Assembly: GCF_033568475.1 (NCBI RefSeq)
Contig: NC_133121.1
Coordinates: 5,580,001 to 5,644,000 of the forward strand
Length of the DNA stretch: 64,000 nucleotides
Reading direction: 5' to 3'
Source of the DNA: Henckelia pumila
Taxonomy: Eukaryota > Streptophyta > Magnoliopsida > Lamiales > Gesneriaceae
Shown piece after piece: positions 10,603 through 22,800 of this stretch (its first letter is position 1; the number at the start of each line of letters is the position of its first letter). A model generated the notes under the pieces. It was not told the origin of the DNA. It worked only from the letters and a program-made list of their open reading frames with translations, and did no database searches. A program made the position numbers and the translations under genes.

Positions 10603-12625
10603 ATGACAACAAGTCTTTTCTCCATATACATTCCGATAGAGATGTTGTATGAACAATATAAGACTGAGTACTTTGCAGCTTATATTGACTCGGGAACATG
10701 AATTTGTACCGCAAGAAGAGGAGTCTTCCCTGAAGAATATGAAGAAGAATTGCCAAAAATTGCTGAACGAGATTTCTCTCGAAGAATTTTAATTCTTTGC
10801 AAAGGAATAAAACAAGCAGAGATCCTTATTGGAGGTGCAGGTCAAACACCTTGGTACAAGGTAAAAATATCACCAATCTATTTCCATGATACAGGAGCTG
10901 ATATCTTGTTAGGAAATAACTTCTTACAAATGTTTAAGAAGTACACACAAGACAATGAGTCAAGAAAATTTATGTTCACTACAATTTGTGATCATAAAAT
11001 TATAGTTCAAAGACTCAAGGTTGCTTTTTATCGACAATTGCCGATAATATTTCGCAGCCAGCGTGGTGATAAAGGACAATTTTTTCACCCGAAAATGAAA
11101 GATCCAAGAAAGTTTGGAGAAACCATGTTGAAAATAACAACAGAACAAGAACTCCAAACAGAGGATATGGAGTTTCTCAAGGTAACTCTAAATCACAGAG
11201 ATATAGAGTTAGAAAATAAGGTATCCCTTGAAGATGTCAAAAAGAGACTCAAAGAAAGTTACAACGAGATCCTTTGGCATGGTGGGATAGAAATCAACTC
11301 AAAGTCAGTCTTACTCTAAAGGAAGGCAAATAGTATGAATTCGTCAGATATAAGCCTATCCCGATGAACATAACAGATCAAAAGGATATCAGAATGATTA
11401 TCAAGGAACATTTGGACCTTGGTTTAATCAAAGAAGGAGTTTCACCATTTAGCAGCCCAGGTTTTCTGGTTAGAAATCATGGTGAAATAAAAAGAGGAAA
11501 ACCCAGGCTAGTTATTAACTACCAAGGTATTAATAAAATATTGGAGTTTGATGGGTACTTCATACCAAGTAGAGAACACCTAATTAGCTGTGTACGAAAT
11601 GCTAGAGTGTTCTCAAAATTTGATTGTAAGTCTGGATTTTACCAGATTCGAATGGAAGAAGGCAGTAAGAAATTCACAGTCTTCTCCACTCCACAAGGAC
11701 ACTATATTTGGGAGGTTATGCCTATGGGATTGGCTAATGCACCCCAGATATTTCAAAGAAAGATGGATAACTTTTTTAAAGATTATTTCAACTTTATGTT
11801 TGTTTATATTGATGATATTCTGATAGCATCAAAAAACATAGACGAACACGTTAAACACTTTGAGATTTTCTCTAAAATTTGTAAACAAGAAGGACTGGTC
11901 TTATCTGAAAAGAAAGCAGTCATAGCAACAAGGAAAATTGAATTTCTTGGTATTGAGATTGATGAAACTGGAATAATTCTGCAACCTCATATTGTGAAAA
12001 ATGTAAAGAATTTTCCAGATAAACTCAAAGACGTAAAACAACTCCAGAGTTTTCTTGGAGTAGTTAATTTTGCAGGTATGTTCATTAACAACCTAGCAAT
12101 GTACAGAAAGATATTCAGTCCTTTGTTAAAAAAGGATGCTAGGTTTATATGGATCGATGACCATACTAAATGGGTAATCAATTAAAAGAGATATGTAAGA
12201 ATCTCCCAAAAATGGTTATACCCTTAGATGAGGATGATCTGGTATTATTTACGGATGCCAGTGACGATTGATGGGCAGCAGTCCTTACCAAGATCACTCC
12301 AGATGGGGAAATACAATGCAGATACTGTAGCGGTCTTTTTTCATAATCAGAGGCCATCAGATGGGATATCAACGAAAAGAAATTTTATGCAGTTAAAAGG
12401 ACTTTTGAAAAATGGCCATTATTTTTACTTGCTAAAAAATTCACTATGAAGGTTGATAACACCCAGGTAAAAGCTTTCTTAAGAAATAAAATTGAATCTA
12501 AACCTGAGAAAGCTAGGTTATTAAGATGGCAAGCATTATGTCAAAATTATATTTTTGATATTGTTATTATTAAATCTCATGAAAATATTCTTGCAGATTT
12601 CTTAACAAGAGATGGAAGGCAGTGA
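10603..12625 (+). pseudogene. pararetrovirus polymerase: protease, reverse transcriptase, RNase H (broken)
   Basis: The frame starts at ATG 10603, overlapping the stop of the preceding frame (ATGA). Protease: a YIDSGT active-site motif near 10683-10700 followed at once by an in-frame TGA. RT: 11364-12185 is open and has the expected blocks, including VINYQGINK, FSKFDCKSGFYQI, the catalytic YIDDIL (about 11806-11823) and LGIEID. RNase H: about 12186-12610, with FTDASD-like residues near 12249 interrupted by TGA, ending in ILADFLTRDG before TGA 12623-12625. Breaks include stops near 10700, 11317, 12183 and 12270. There is no integrase, as expected for the family. Confidence 0.85.
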
Positions 12626-13985
12626 CGTGGATTTCATCATGAAAATGCAGAGGCATCTCAGGGAACACCTTGGGTTGCTTCAAACCGAGTTCAACCAGTT
12701 AGCCATTAATGCTGAAATGACCGGCAGGTTACAACAAGCTGATCAGATCAAAGTATCTAATCGAATTACAGGATGTATGCAAACTCAAACACAACTATGG
12801 GCTGCTATTCAAGGGTCAATTGTGAAGGCTATAGAGAAATCATTGGTTTCTCATAAACAAGATATGATAAAACCATTGGTTTTACAAAAACAAGAAATAC
12901 AACCACCGGTTGGGAAACAAGATGTTGAGGAAGCTAAAACTCAAGAAACAAGTGTTAATCTATCATCAGCTTTTGATTATCTAGATGAAGCAACAATTGA
13001 TGAGAATTCCTCATCAAGTCAACCCTCCGCCTCTGGGGTAAAAGAGGAAGAGATCAATTTTAGGCCCAACACTGACAAGGGCAAATCTAAGATCGATACT
13101 AACCCAACTATTATTTCTTCATTTCAGGTTTATCAACAAAGGTGGGAGAAATTAAGTACAAGAAGTGAAATTAACCCTAACACTTGTAGGGTTGATGTGG
13201 CAGGGATATATCCAATGGTTTGGCTAAAAAACAATGTCAATCCTAAGGATGTAAAGCTCTGATATGAATTTGGAGCCTTGGCCTCAGTTTATACAACGTC
13301 ACCAAGCTTCCCGGAGATATTTCAGTTACCGAAATGGATTCAGGAAGCAGTCCAAGAAACATGGGCAAATAACGACCATTTGTCCAGAGAAGATGTGCTT
13401 GAGTTATACTTTTTCAGTGCAGCTCCGGAACCAACAGTGAAAGGATCACACGAACCCTTTCATTTCATCAAGCTAAGGAGACCTGATATAAATTGTCACA
13501 AATTTATCAAGGATCCTAAAACTGAAGAAATATCCTTAGTGTCCACTTTCGGGGAAAATGAGATTTCAACCAGAAGGGCATGGGGTATATGGGTCTGTCT
13601 TACTGAGATGGACAAAGTCAAGTTTTCATTTAAAATTTATCAGAATTCTGTGAATGGATCGTTCCTGTTAAACACAATGACAGGAAAAACTACAGCCTTT
13701 GCGAAAGAACTCTTTGAAAAGAAGAGAAATCTTTTGTGGAACAACAAGCTGCCGGAGAGTAAAGAAACTCGCCAAAAATTTTGTAACATGGCTCATATTG
13801 GACGATTGTCAGAGAATATCTGCTCAGAATGCCCAAATCAGAAGGAGCCAGAATTTGGAAAAACCTTTAGACCCCAAACGGATCGAAAGGATTTTTTCGA
13901 GACAAGCAAAGGTGGACAAGGACCACTGAAGATGCGTTTTCACAGGGGCCTACTTCAAAAGCAAAAGATGCCCCGACAACAATAA
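12612..13985 (+). pseudogene. pararetrovirus last ORF, function unassigned
   Basis: ATG 12612 overlaps the end of the polymerase frame by 14 bases. The frame runs to TAA 13983-13985 with a single internal TGA at 13260-13262, which sits where the neighbouring pattern suggests Trp. The first ~100 residues look helical and Gln-rich, then comes a Ser/acidic linker. The second half has an ordered look with several Trp/Tyr (FQVYQQRWEKL, WIQEAVQETW, RRAWGIWVCLTEMDKVKF). By position it matches the translation transactivator of caulimoviruses and solendoviruses or the second ORF of florendoviruses. I do not see a clear sequence signature for either, so the role stays open. It is well preserved compared with the capsid part. 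Confidence 0.7.
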
Positions 13986-14033
13986 AGCAAACATGTGAGG
14001 AGAATAAAGTCAAAAGAAAGTGTCAGGCATGTG

Positions 14034-14142
14034 ATTCCTCCACTAGTAAAAGATGTCATCAATAATGGCATAAAAAATACAAGGCAACTGCCTCCTCCAC
14101 TAGTAAAAGATGTCATCAATAATGGCATAAAGAAATACAAGA
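14034..14142 (+). repeat. tandem duplication in the pararetrovirus promoter region (about 57-bp unit)
   Basis: The block CCTCCACTAGTAAAAGATG, then TCATCAATAATGGCATAAA, then AATACAAG.CA occurs twice back to back, with near identity. It lies 50-160 bp upstream of the TATA box. Duplicated enhancer blocks are common upstream of caulimovirid pregenomic promoters. The TGATGACATC core (minus strand) is bZIP-site-like (inference). Confidence 0.85.
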
Positions 14143-14191
14143 CAGCTGTAAGATTCCATGAAGTTTCTCGGTGAAACGAGTGGAACCTCAG

Positions 14192-14200
14192 CTATAAATA
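14192..14200 (+). promoter_or_regulatory. TATA box of putative pregenomic RNA promoter
   Basis: CTATAAATA lies downstream of the last viral ORF and of the duplicated block, followed about 30 bp later by a purine/pyrimidine start region. The position matches the 35S-type promoter of caulimovirids. AATAAA-like sequences at about 14251-14257 could serve as polyadenylation signal after one turn of the genome. Confidence 0.65.
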
Positions 14201-14460
14201 CAAGCGTTCAAGGAAGCTGAAGACATCGATCATTCCCTTCAGTTTTCTTACAAATAAATTGCTGTAATATTTCTCTTTCTATTGTATTAAGTTTTCTTTC
14301 ATGTATTTCAAGAACAAAGCTACTATAAGTAGCTAAACAAGTTGTCTTCTCCTCTTCAAAGGAGTTGATTTATGTAATAATATTATGTCTGAATAATTTC
14401 TTTAAAGCCTCTTGTTCTTTCATGCTCATATTTTATAATTAAATTTATATATCATACGCC

Positions 14461-16824
14461 TTAAGGTAGAAAACGAATTAAGGTTGTGCTGAGTGTCGTT
14501 GAAGGAGCTTGTGCAGAAACCATCTGTTGCGACTGCGTGGTTGGAGTGTGAGGAGCACTTCGTAAAACTCGGCAGGTATGACCCGACGACATTTTGGTCA
14601 AAGAGGTATTTGAATTTAATTCATCTTACGGAAGCATGTTGGACCCTAATTCGGAGTATATCGGCTGAAAACCTTGCGTAACTGATAGTCTTGCATGGTC
14701 GGGACTGGTTCGATAGGTTAACAATGTCACGTACAAAGGATTAGTTACTAAATAATATTTAATTCAAAAATGGGGACCACTAGGGAGTTGAAATAAAAAA
14801 AATTGTGGTTAGAGAGTTAAGATAAAGTTTGAAGGGTTGGTAGGGATTTTTAAATCATTTACCCTTAAAATAACTATATTATTTATTATTGTATATTTTG
14901 TTTTTGTTCACGGTTTTTTATTGGATTTGCCGAGTGACCCAAAATGGGAAAAAATTTAAGTAGCATCCAATTTTACGGTATCAGAGATTCTTTACCTATT
15001 TACCTCACCATGATTTAAGGGGTAGCTCCCAGCTAGGGTTAAAAGCGTGCCACGACTTTTAAATAATTAGAACAACTGACTGTCACTTTTATTAATCAAC
15101 TTCACCGCCATAGGTAAGTTTGTTTGTTTGTTTTTCTATCGTATAAAAAAATGTAAATTTCGAAACGAATGTGTTGATAATAATGTGGTCATGCTATAAT
15201 TCGAAACCTGAAAAAAAAATCTGATTGAAACTAGTACGACGATAACTATGTCCTCTACTGTGGAGACGAAAAATCGAGATTGAAGCATGATCTAAATTTG
15301 TGGATTAATGCTCCTCGTATGCGATTTTACACTGCAAAATGGAATCATTGGCAAAGCAAAGGTGGTATTCCTCTCGACTCTTTTGGCCAAATACTGGTTT
15401 TGACGATAATAAGTGAACACCTGAAATTGCAAGAAACTTTCCGAATTTCCTTAATTTTGTTCCTGGACTTTTATCCTCTAATTAGGTGGTTCCTATTTCA
15501 AATGATAAAGGAACTTATCATTTAGTGAACGGGCTTCTAATTGGCATGGCTTTTATTCTTTCCCCAAGCTTCATGTTTACAATTCAAAATGTGATGTTTA
15601 GTCAATTTAAGCTACTCTTAGTGGTGAGAAAATTAACTAAATTACCTCAATACCACTTCAAGTCGCAGCATATCTCTGAGGATTTCGACATGGACAAACT
15701 ATTTATTCTCTGGTTATGCTGTACGGCTTGGTTTTATTAAATTTCGGTTCGGAATTCTATATGAAACACTCTTAACCTTCACACGAATACCAAGAATATA
15801 TGCACATTTGCCCAAACTACATCATTTAAATGGAAAAAAAAATATCCTAAAATGAAGCGCAATTTTATTAGTAGCTTCTAAACATAAGTTATAATCACAA
15901 TCATTGTATAACTTAACTTGTCTAAAAAATAACAATCAAGGTGTCACCGTTTATCTACTGAAATATAACCAGCTTTACACTCGGTCTTTAGGCACTAGTT
16001 GCCAAAAGAGGACTCGAACTATCACCACAAATTGATATCCAATGGGAAAAAAACTCTTCAGGTATAGTAAAACGCCACAGATGGAAAACCCGTTCTTCTA
16101 CTCGGATGGCCATCCTCCGAAATTTGTCGGAAGGTCAAATGTATGAGGAAGAACCAACATCGTCACTTCGAGTACAGAACATTCTCATGATTACCTGCAA
16201 ATTTTGTGGCACTCCCTGCTTAAAAAAGTAATATTTGATCACAATAATCTTCAGAATGTCCATTAAATTAATGGTAACCACAAAAGAAGAAATAGTGAAT
16301 TCATTTGAAATTCCTTTTAAGACTTTGGTTACTTGGAAACTATAAGTCAATGATTTTCTTGGATCCTTTTGGGTTGAAGAAGCCTTACATGATCATCACT
16401 TCAAATAATCTCTGAGTGATTTTAAAATCACAACTGGTAAAAATCAACAAGTACACCTTGCAATCACGCAGGAGAAAGCTATCTTGTCATTGACATGCTG
16501 TATATGCTTTATATCTTACTTAATAACAGAGCAAAAAGTGCAAGGGTCAAGACTTGAAGCACCCACGTTCGGAGGTATTTCAAGAACTTAGATGCAAATT
16601 AAAACGCACTGATAAGCTTATCAGATCTACAAATATTAACCATCATATCTTAAATATGACCAATAGCCTACGTAATTTTTTAACCATGACAGTCTCAATG
16701 TCTAAGAAAAACATTTGACAGGAATCAGTAACAACAAACACAGAAATCTCAAAGCTTCAACAGCAAACTAAAAAAGAGGTGCTACTTGAAATGGAGCACC
16801 ATCTCACCTAGTGACAAAATTGTT
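14461..16824. other. intergenic region between the pararetrovirus and eRF3; 3' flank of eRF3 at its right end
   Basis: No gene was recognised. Open frames at 14493-14681 and 15280-15525 (with LNLWINAPRMRFYTAKWNHW) have protein-like composition but no domain I know, and they could be fragments of a lost gene. About 16000-16824 probably contains the eRF3 3' UTR on the minus strand, and its end was not placed. Confidence 0.4.
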
Positions 16825-19800
16825 TTATGCACTATCAGATGTAAGAAGAGCAGTTACTTTACCCACAGCAACAGTTTTCCCTGGCAGAAAAGGAATTCAA
16901 ATGAACTTAACAAGGTTGAGTAAGCAGCATCAGAGAATAATAATTTACACACAGCCAAATGTTTTTCAAACCTTCAGTGCGAAGAGTGAACCGTCCAAGT
17001 TGAGGAAAATCGGAGAATTTCTCAATGCATATCAAGTTATTCACCTGAGGCAAAAAATGTAGCAACATCAATTATGTCAATCCCCTAAAAACAAAAATCA
17101 GCAGAGAACTATAATGCTAAGATTAGGAAATATTAAACATAACAGAAAGCACATACCATAAATTGATAGATCAGTTCAACTAAGATTAAACAAATTTTAG
17201 AAAGAAACTAATACATTTTTCAAGTAAAACTAACACCACATACAAGTATTTATTATAACAAGAAAAGATGCGAAGCTAAGTTAACCTGGATGCGGCATAC
17301 AACAACTGCAGCATTCTTCACGAAGAGAGGTTTTCTTTTCATAGGTTTTTTAGTTTTGGGATCAATCTGTTGCATCAAATCAACAATCTCACACTCCTCC
17401 ACAACTGCATGGATGTGCAAAACAGCCTTGTATCCAGCAGTAAAAATTGCCTAACACAAGAAGCATACCTCTTTAGATACAACGATTTTTATATCAGAAT
17501 AAATAAATGGATAAAACAATTTAGCAAATGAACAACAAATATGCACATGAATACGCAGACAAGTATGCGCATTAAAAGATCAAGAGAAAAATAACATGGA
17601 TAAATAGATCGAAGAGAACCATACATTGTCGAGCAACTCCAGAATCTGCAACTGTGCAACAAATTCAGAAACAGCAGCTATTTGGTTTGCTGTAAACACA
17701 ATCGAATAATTTTGGTCAAAAATAAATAAAGCACTTGAGAATTGAACAAACAAATGCATTACACAGAACCAAGACTTCCACCCATCGAATTCATTCAGGA
17801 ATTTGAATGAAAATGTGAGACTAATAATTACCAACATTAATAGAATCACTATCATTGAACTCAGAGAAATCACTATCATTGAACTCAGAGAGGAACACTG
17901 TCCATGTTCTGAGAGTCTCTCTCCTTTAACTATTAAACAATGACCATGAAAATTTCTAAAAGAGCCACCTCATCGATATTTAGAAACTTTGAACTAAATT
18001 TTCTGCAGAAAGCTCTTGATATGCATTTGTCATTTTTATAAATTTCAAACCAAAAAAAGGGAAAGAAGAGATTAAAGCACAACACAAAGTGTACAGACAC
18101 TGGATGATCCATGAGAACTTCAATTCAGTAAATTCAATTCAAATGGGAAAAGTTGCAATCTCCATCCCAATAGAGCTACAATGCCACCGATCCCCGCAAT
18201 TAGCACAGTACAAAATCACAACACATATAATACACAAAAAGATACTTCCGGAAAAAAAAAAGATACTTCCGCAATATTAGATGAAATTCAGGAGAATCTA
18301 CCTATTTTACCTACCAGTGCTGCATAAGACAAAACCAGAAACGATATCCTCTTCCTCAATCCCAGAAACCCTGACTCTCAAATTTTCACCAGGTCCGGCA
18401 CGACCAACTTTATCTTCATCACAGAAGATGGCTAGAACTTTCACCTGGACCTGAAAATTGTCAGAGCATAAGATTTAACCCAACAGTTATTCATGCATTC
18501 ATAAAATAAAATTTCGTGCAAGGACAGAAATAAGGGGAAATAGAACCTTATTTGGCATGATCAACAAGCTATCGCCTTCACGAATACTCCCAGATTCTAC
18601 TTTGCCCATAACAACAGTTCCCATGTCTTTGAATTTGTCAATAATGGGCATTCTAACACAACAATCAGTCAAGCGCATAAAATTAGGCCAAAAAGTAAGC
18701 ATATACGTTCCCAAGTAAATCAAGAACAAAAGTGGCAATTTAAGAAGACAAAAGCATATTAGAAATTATATATTCTACCTGAATGGACCTTTTGGATCAC
18801 GTGTAGGGACTTCAACACCATCAAGAGCTTCAAAAAGGCATGAACCCTTCCACCATGTGCAGACATTTCTGTCCACTCTTGTCTTCATGTTTGTACCCAT
18901 AAGACCAGATATGGGAAGAAATTGTACATCTGAAACCAGAGACAAAAATATATAAAATAATTTATGAACATAATATTCTGTAGTCATGAAAAATTCATTA
19001 TGTAGTAGAGCATCTGTAGTCACATTGAACAACATTTTAAAATTCTTTCCTGAAATAAGGCTTCACATGGACACAACACAAGATGGCTACATGGATTTTT
19101 AAAAAAGTCATGTACATGACAGAAAAATGGTGGACACATAATTATGCGTATACATATACATACATATATATGTAGATTACATACAAAGGTTTGTAAACTT
19201 ACTGAAAATGAAAATAAAAACCGATTATATCAAGAAAAACTATCGGAATTAAAAGAGACAAGTGTGCCAACATACAAGAAATAAAATAAAACTTTATTGC
19301 AACAAATAAATTATATTATATTAAAATAAAAAATATAGTTCGATAAATAATAAATTCACTAATAAATTGAAAGACAATAATTTATTCAAGTATTAAAGTT
19401 GAAATAATTTTCAAACATACAAAAAGAGCTTCACTAAAAAATGAATATGCTTTTGACTATTTGCTCTAAACTTTTGAGAAATATCACAAATTAGTACCAA
19501 CATCTCAAAATTGTGTCCAACACTCCTCATTGTCCTGTCTCACTCGTCCAATTTTTTTCTTTTTCTATTAATTTATCGTATGCCTTGGCATATCCGGCAC
19601 ACAAGTCATGCCATGAGGTGTGAAGTTGAATTCTGTTATACTGAGAGCACGTGGCCTCATTTCTATAAAATTTGAATCCAGAACTACACCTTTTTCTCGC
19701 CACTTCAGCTTCATGGTTCAGGCAAGGAACCAAATTAAGCTATTGAATTCAAGTCCAATTAACAACATAATGACATGGCTCACACTCGATAACAAGCACA

Positions 19801-22800
19801 ATCCAGTAAAATAAACAAATAAAAACTGTCTCTCACTCCGATGCTCCATGTGAAGGAAAAAATGCATCATTGGTATGAAAAATGTATGCTCCAACAGGGA
19901 ATTTACCTTTCTTCACATTGTAACCTGAAGACTTCAGAAATGGCAACATTTTTGACTCGATCTCATCATATCTGCAATTACACAACAGCATCAACACAAG
20001 GCAAATATAAAATACAGAATTTTCAGATGCTCGCTCAACTCTCAGACAAAGGCACCTCTCTTTTGACCAGTTCACAGTAGGATCGTCCATTTTGTTTACA
20101 ACGACAAGAAGCTTCGAAACCCCCAAAGTTTTTGCTAATTGAACATGCTCGCGTGTCTGTCCACCTCTCTCATAACCAGTTTCAAATTCTCCCTTCCTGG
20201 CAGAAATTACCTGTAACCATAAGATGAATAAATAAATGAAAGAGAAGAAGTCAATCTATCCACATAAAATATAAAATTTAACATTTATAGGTGTACTTAC
20301 CAATACACCTACATCAGCTTGAGACGCTCCACTAATCATGTTAGGTACATAGCTCTTGTGACCCTGAATTACCAAAGTTTAAAAGAAATGTGTTACACCA
20401 CGAAGTGCAGAAAAATCAACCGGTGTGTAAAATGGTAATAGAACTGTCTGATGAAGCATGCTCATTTGATGTCATATATAATGAAACTTTAAAAGACTCG
20501 TCTTAAGATTCAATGCATTTTCAATCTCCCTCAAGAACGATATAAAACTTTTCATATCAGAAATACAGATCAATTTAGAACAGAGATGTAATCAGTTAAA
20601 TCTTTTTACAATAAAAAATGCATTCAAAATGAATTACAACTGAACTTCTACGAGAAAAATCACAAAGAAGTGAATAAAAGGAAAATACAAATTACCGGGG
20701 CATCCAATATTGTAAATCTAGTAGTTTCCGTTTCAAATGAAGCTCGACCAACCTCGACTGTTTTTCCCTTCAAAAGAAAAATAGGACAACAAGTCACTCA
20801 TCTCTTCACACATTCAAACACATTTGGAGGACAACGAACGCCAGACATTACTCAGTAGCCAAAGCTACAGATACGTACCTTAACCCTCTCCTCTTCATTT
20901 GTGTCCATGATATAAGCCATGTACCTGGTTTTTTTATCAAGTAAACAAAATCAATAAAACCGAAGCTAGATCAAGCAATGATATCAATCAGGCAGTTGAA
21001 TGACTGCAAAAATTATCCCACCAGTAGATTGTCAAAGTAGGTTGGGCCCGCAGGGTTGGCAAGCCCGGCCAAATAGTGGGGTGGGGTTGACAATTTTCAA
21101 ACCCGCCAAATATAACTAAAAACTGGTAAGGCGGGATGCAAAAGAGGCGGGTTGGGATGGCACTTTTCCAACTCACCTGAATGGCGGGCGGGCCCTTCCC
21201 ACCGGCCCGTTTCGGAAAAAGCTTCCAATATGTTTGGGAATTAGCAAGAGATTGATGAATATAAGGACTCGGGAGATTGCAGAAACAAGACACGAGACGG
21301 AAACAAGCCAAAATTCATTTGGGCTTCCACCTACTTTCGTTACAGAAATTTAGCACAAATTTTATGACATTTTTGGCAAGAAATTTGAATTGTATAGAGG
21401 CTTCATAAGCTAATCATATGTGAAATGAACAACTGTAATGGGCAAGAATTAAGGACAAACTACTGATATCAAGGATCTGGATGATATGGTGGAAGATCCA
21501 AAAATAAGGAATTGATTAGAAGGGTTTTATTTAGTTTCCTTATTTAATATTGCATGCATTCTAGCCATTAATAAGGGGATTACGTCAGATTTCTTGCTAG
21601 GAACATTATTTGTCTTCCTTGTATTTAAATGACTATTGTTAATGGAATAAAATCATCCAGAATTCTAAATCATATAGTGAATGCGAGATCGCGAGGTTCT
21701 CTCAAAACGAGCCTCGAAACCCAATCCAAAATACATTGATCATCCCATAACATGATCCAAACCTGGGACCATAATAACAACATTGCAGCAGATGAAGCTG
21801 CAGTTAAAAAATGAGGCTTCTGTTATGCAACACGAGGAGTTATAAGCATCAATTTTTCAGTAAATATTCACGAGTATTTTGAACCAAATTGGAAGTAACT
21901 AACACATGCAAGTTATCGTAAGATGCAAGTAGCACTCACCAACTCTCTCTACTTTTATCTTTTGCCTCTTTCTCATACTTTTGGATAGTTCGGTCATCAA
22001 CTTGACCACTGAGAAACAATATTTGCCCTCCAGTTGTCGACTTGCCAGCATCTGCAGAAACGATGAATAATGTTGCTCATCATAAGAAACTTTGATTATT
22101 GATATGATAAAGAGCAGCAACAATTTATATGGATCTCTCAATTGAAGAAAAATTCAGATTATGTATTTGTGTTTCATTCCAATGCTCTTTGAACCCCAGT
22201 GTATGATGAATGCAACAATTTATATGGATCTCTCAATTGAAGAAAAATTCACTTACCAACATGGCCAATGAATACAACATTCAAATGTCTCTTTTTATTC
22301 TCCACCACATCCACAACTTCCTTTGGAGCAGAGATTTCCTTTTCTTTGACTGAACATACCAATCAAAAGTCAAAACATAAAATAAAATCATTAAAATAAA
22401 CTTAATTTTGAACTTTAAAAAAAGAAAAATCACGATTCAATGTAGCATCCACCCGAAAACAGAACTTCTTAACAATAAAATAAATTCAAAGAGACCTTTC
22501 AATTTAATCGAATGGGGACTTCGAAGCAAACAAAAAACAACAGATTGAGGATGCAAAGGGGCGATAATCTAGCATAAAGCAGCATTGGCGGTATTTTAAC
22601 ATAATAATATAATATTACAGTTTTATTTTGTTATCTATGATACGCCATAAAGAGGAAAAATAAATAATTTAAGGTAAAATTTATCTATCATCACGTTTAT
22701 GACATTTAATTACAGAGAGATGTGACCTTTAATAAGGCCTTATTCTTGCTTATAGGACGTCTTGATGGAATTAGGACGTCTTGAAAGGTTATTAGTATAT

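Larger units (their letters stand above)
7192..14460 (+). mobile_element. endogenous pararetrovirus (Caulimoviridae), near-complete degenerate copy
   Basis: The order is: tRNA-Met primer-binding site TGGTATCAGAGC, capsid-like region with a C-X2-C-X4-H-X4-C knuckle, 30K-type movement protein, aspartic protease, reverse transcriptase (YIDD), RNase H, one further ORF, and a TATA promoter region. There is no integrase and there are no LTRs. This is the Caulimoviridae genome plan and not a retrotransposon. Capsid-before-movement order with a separate pol ORF and a downstream ORF resembles cavemo-/solendovirus genomes more than petuviruses (inference from known genome maps). Several stop codons and at least one frameshift interrupt the capsid, protease and RNase H parts, so this copy is not functional as it stands. 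The right boundary is approximate, and no target duplication was found. Confidence 0.9.
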
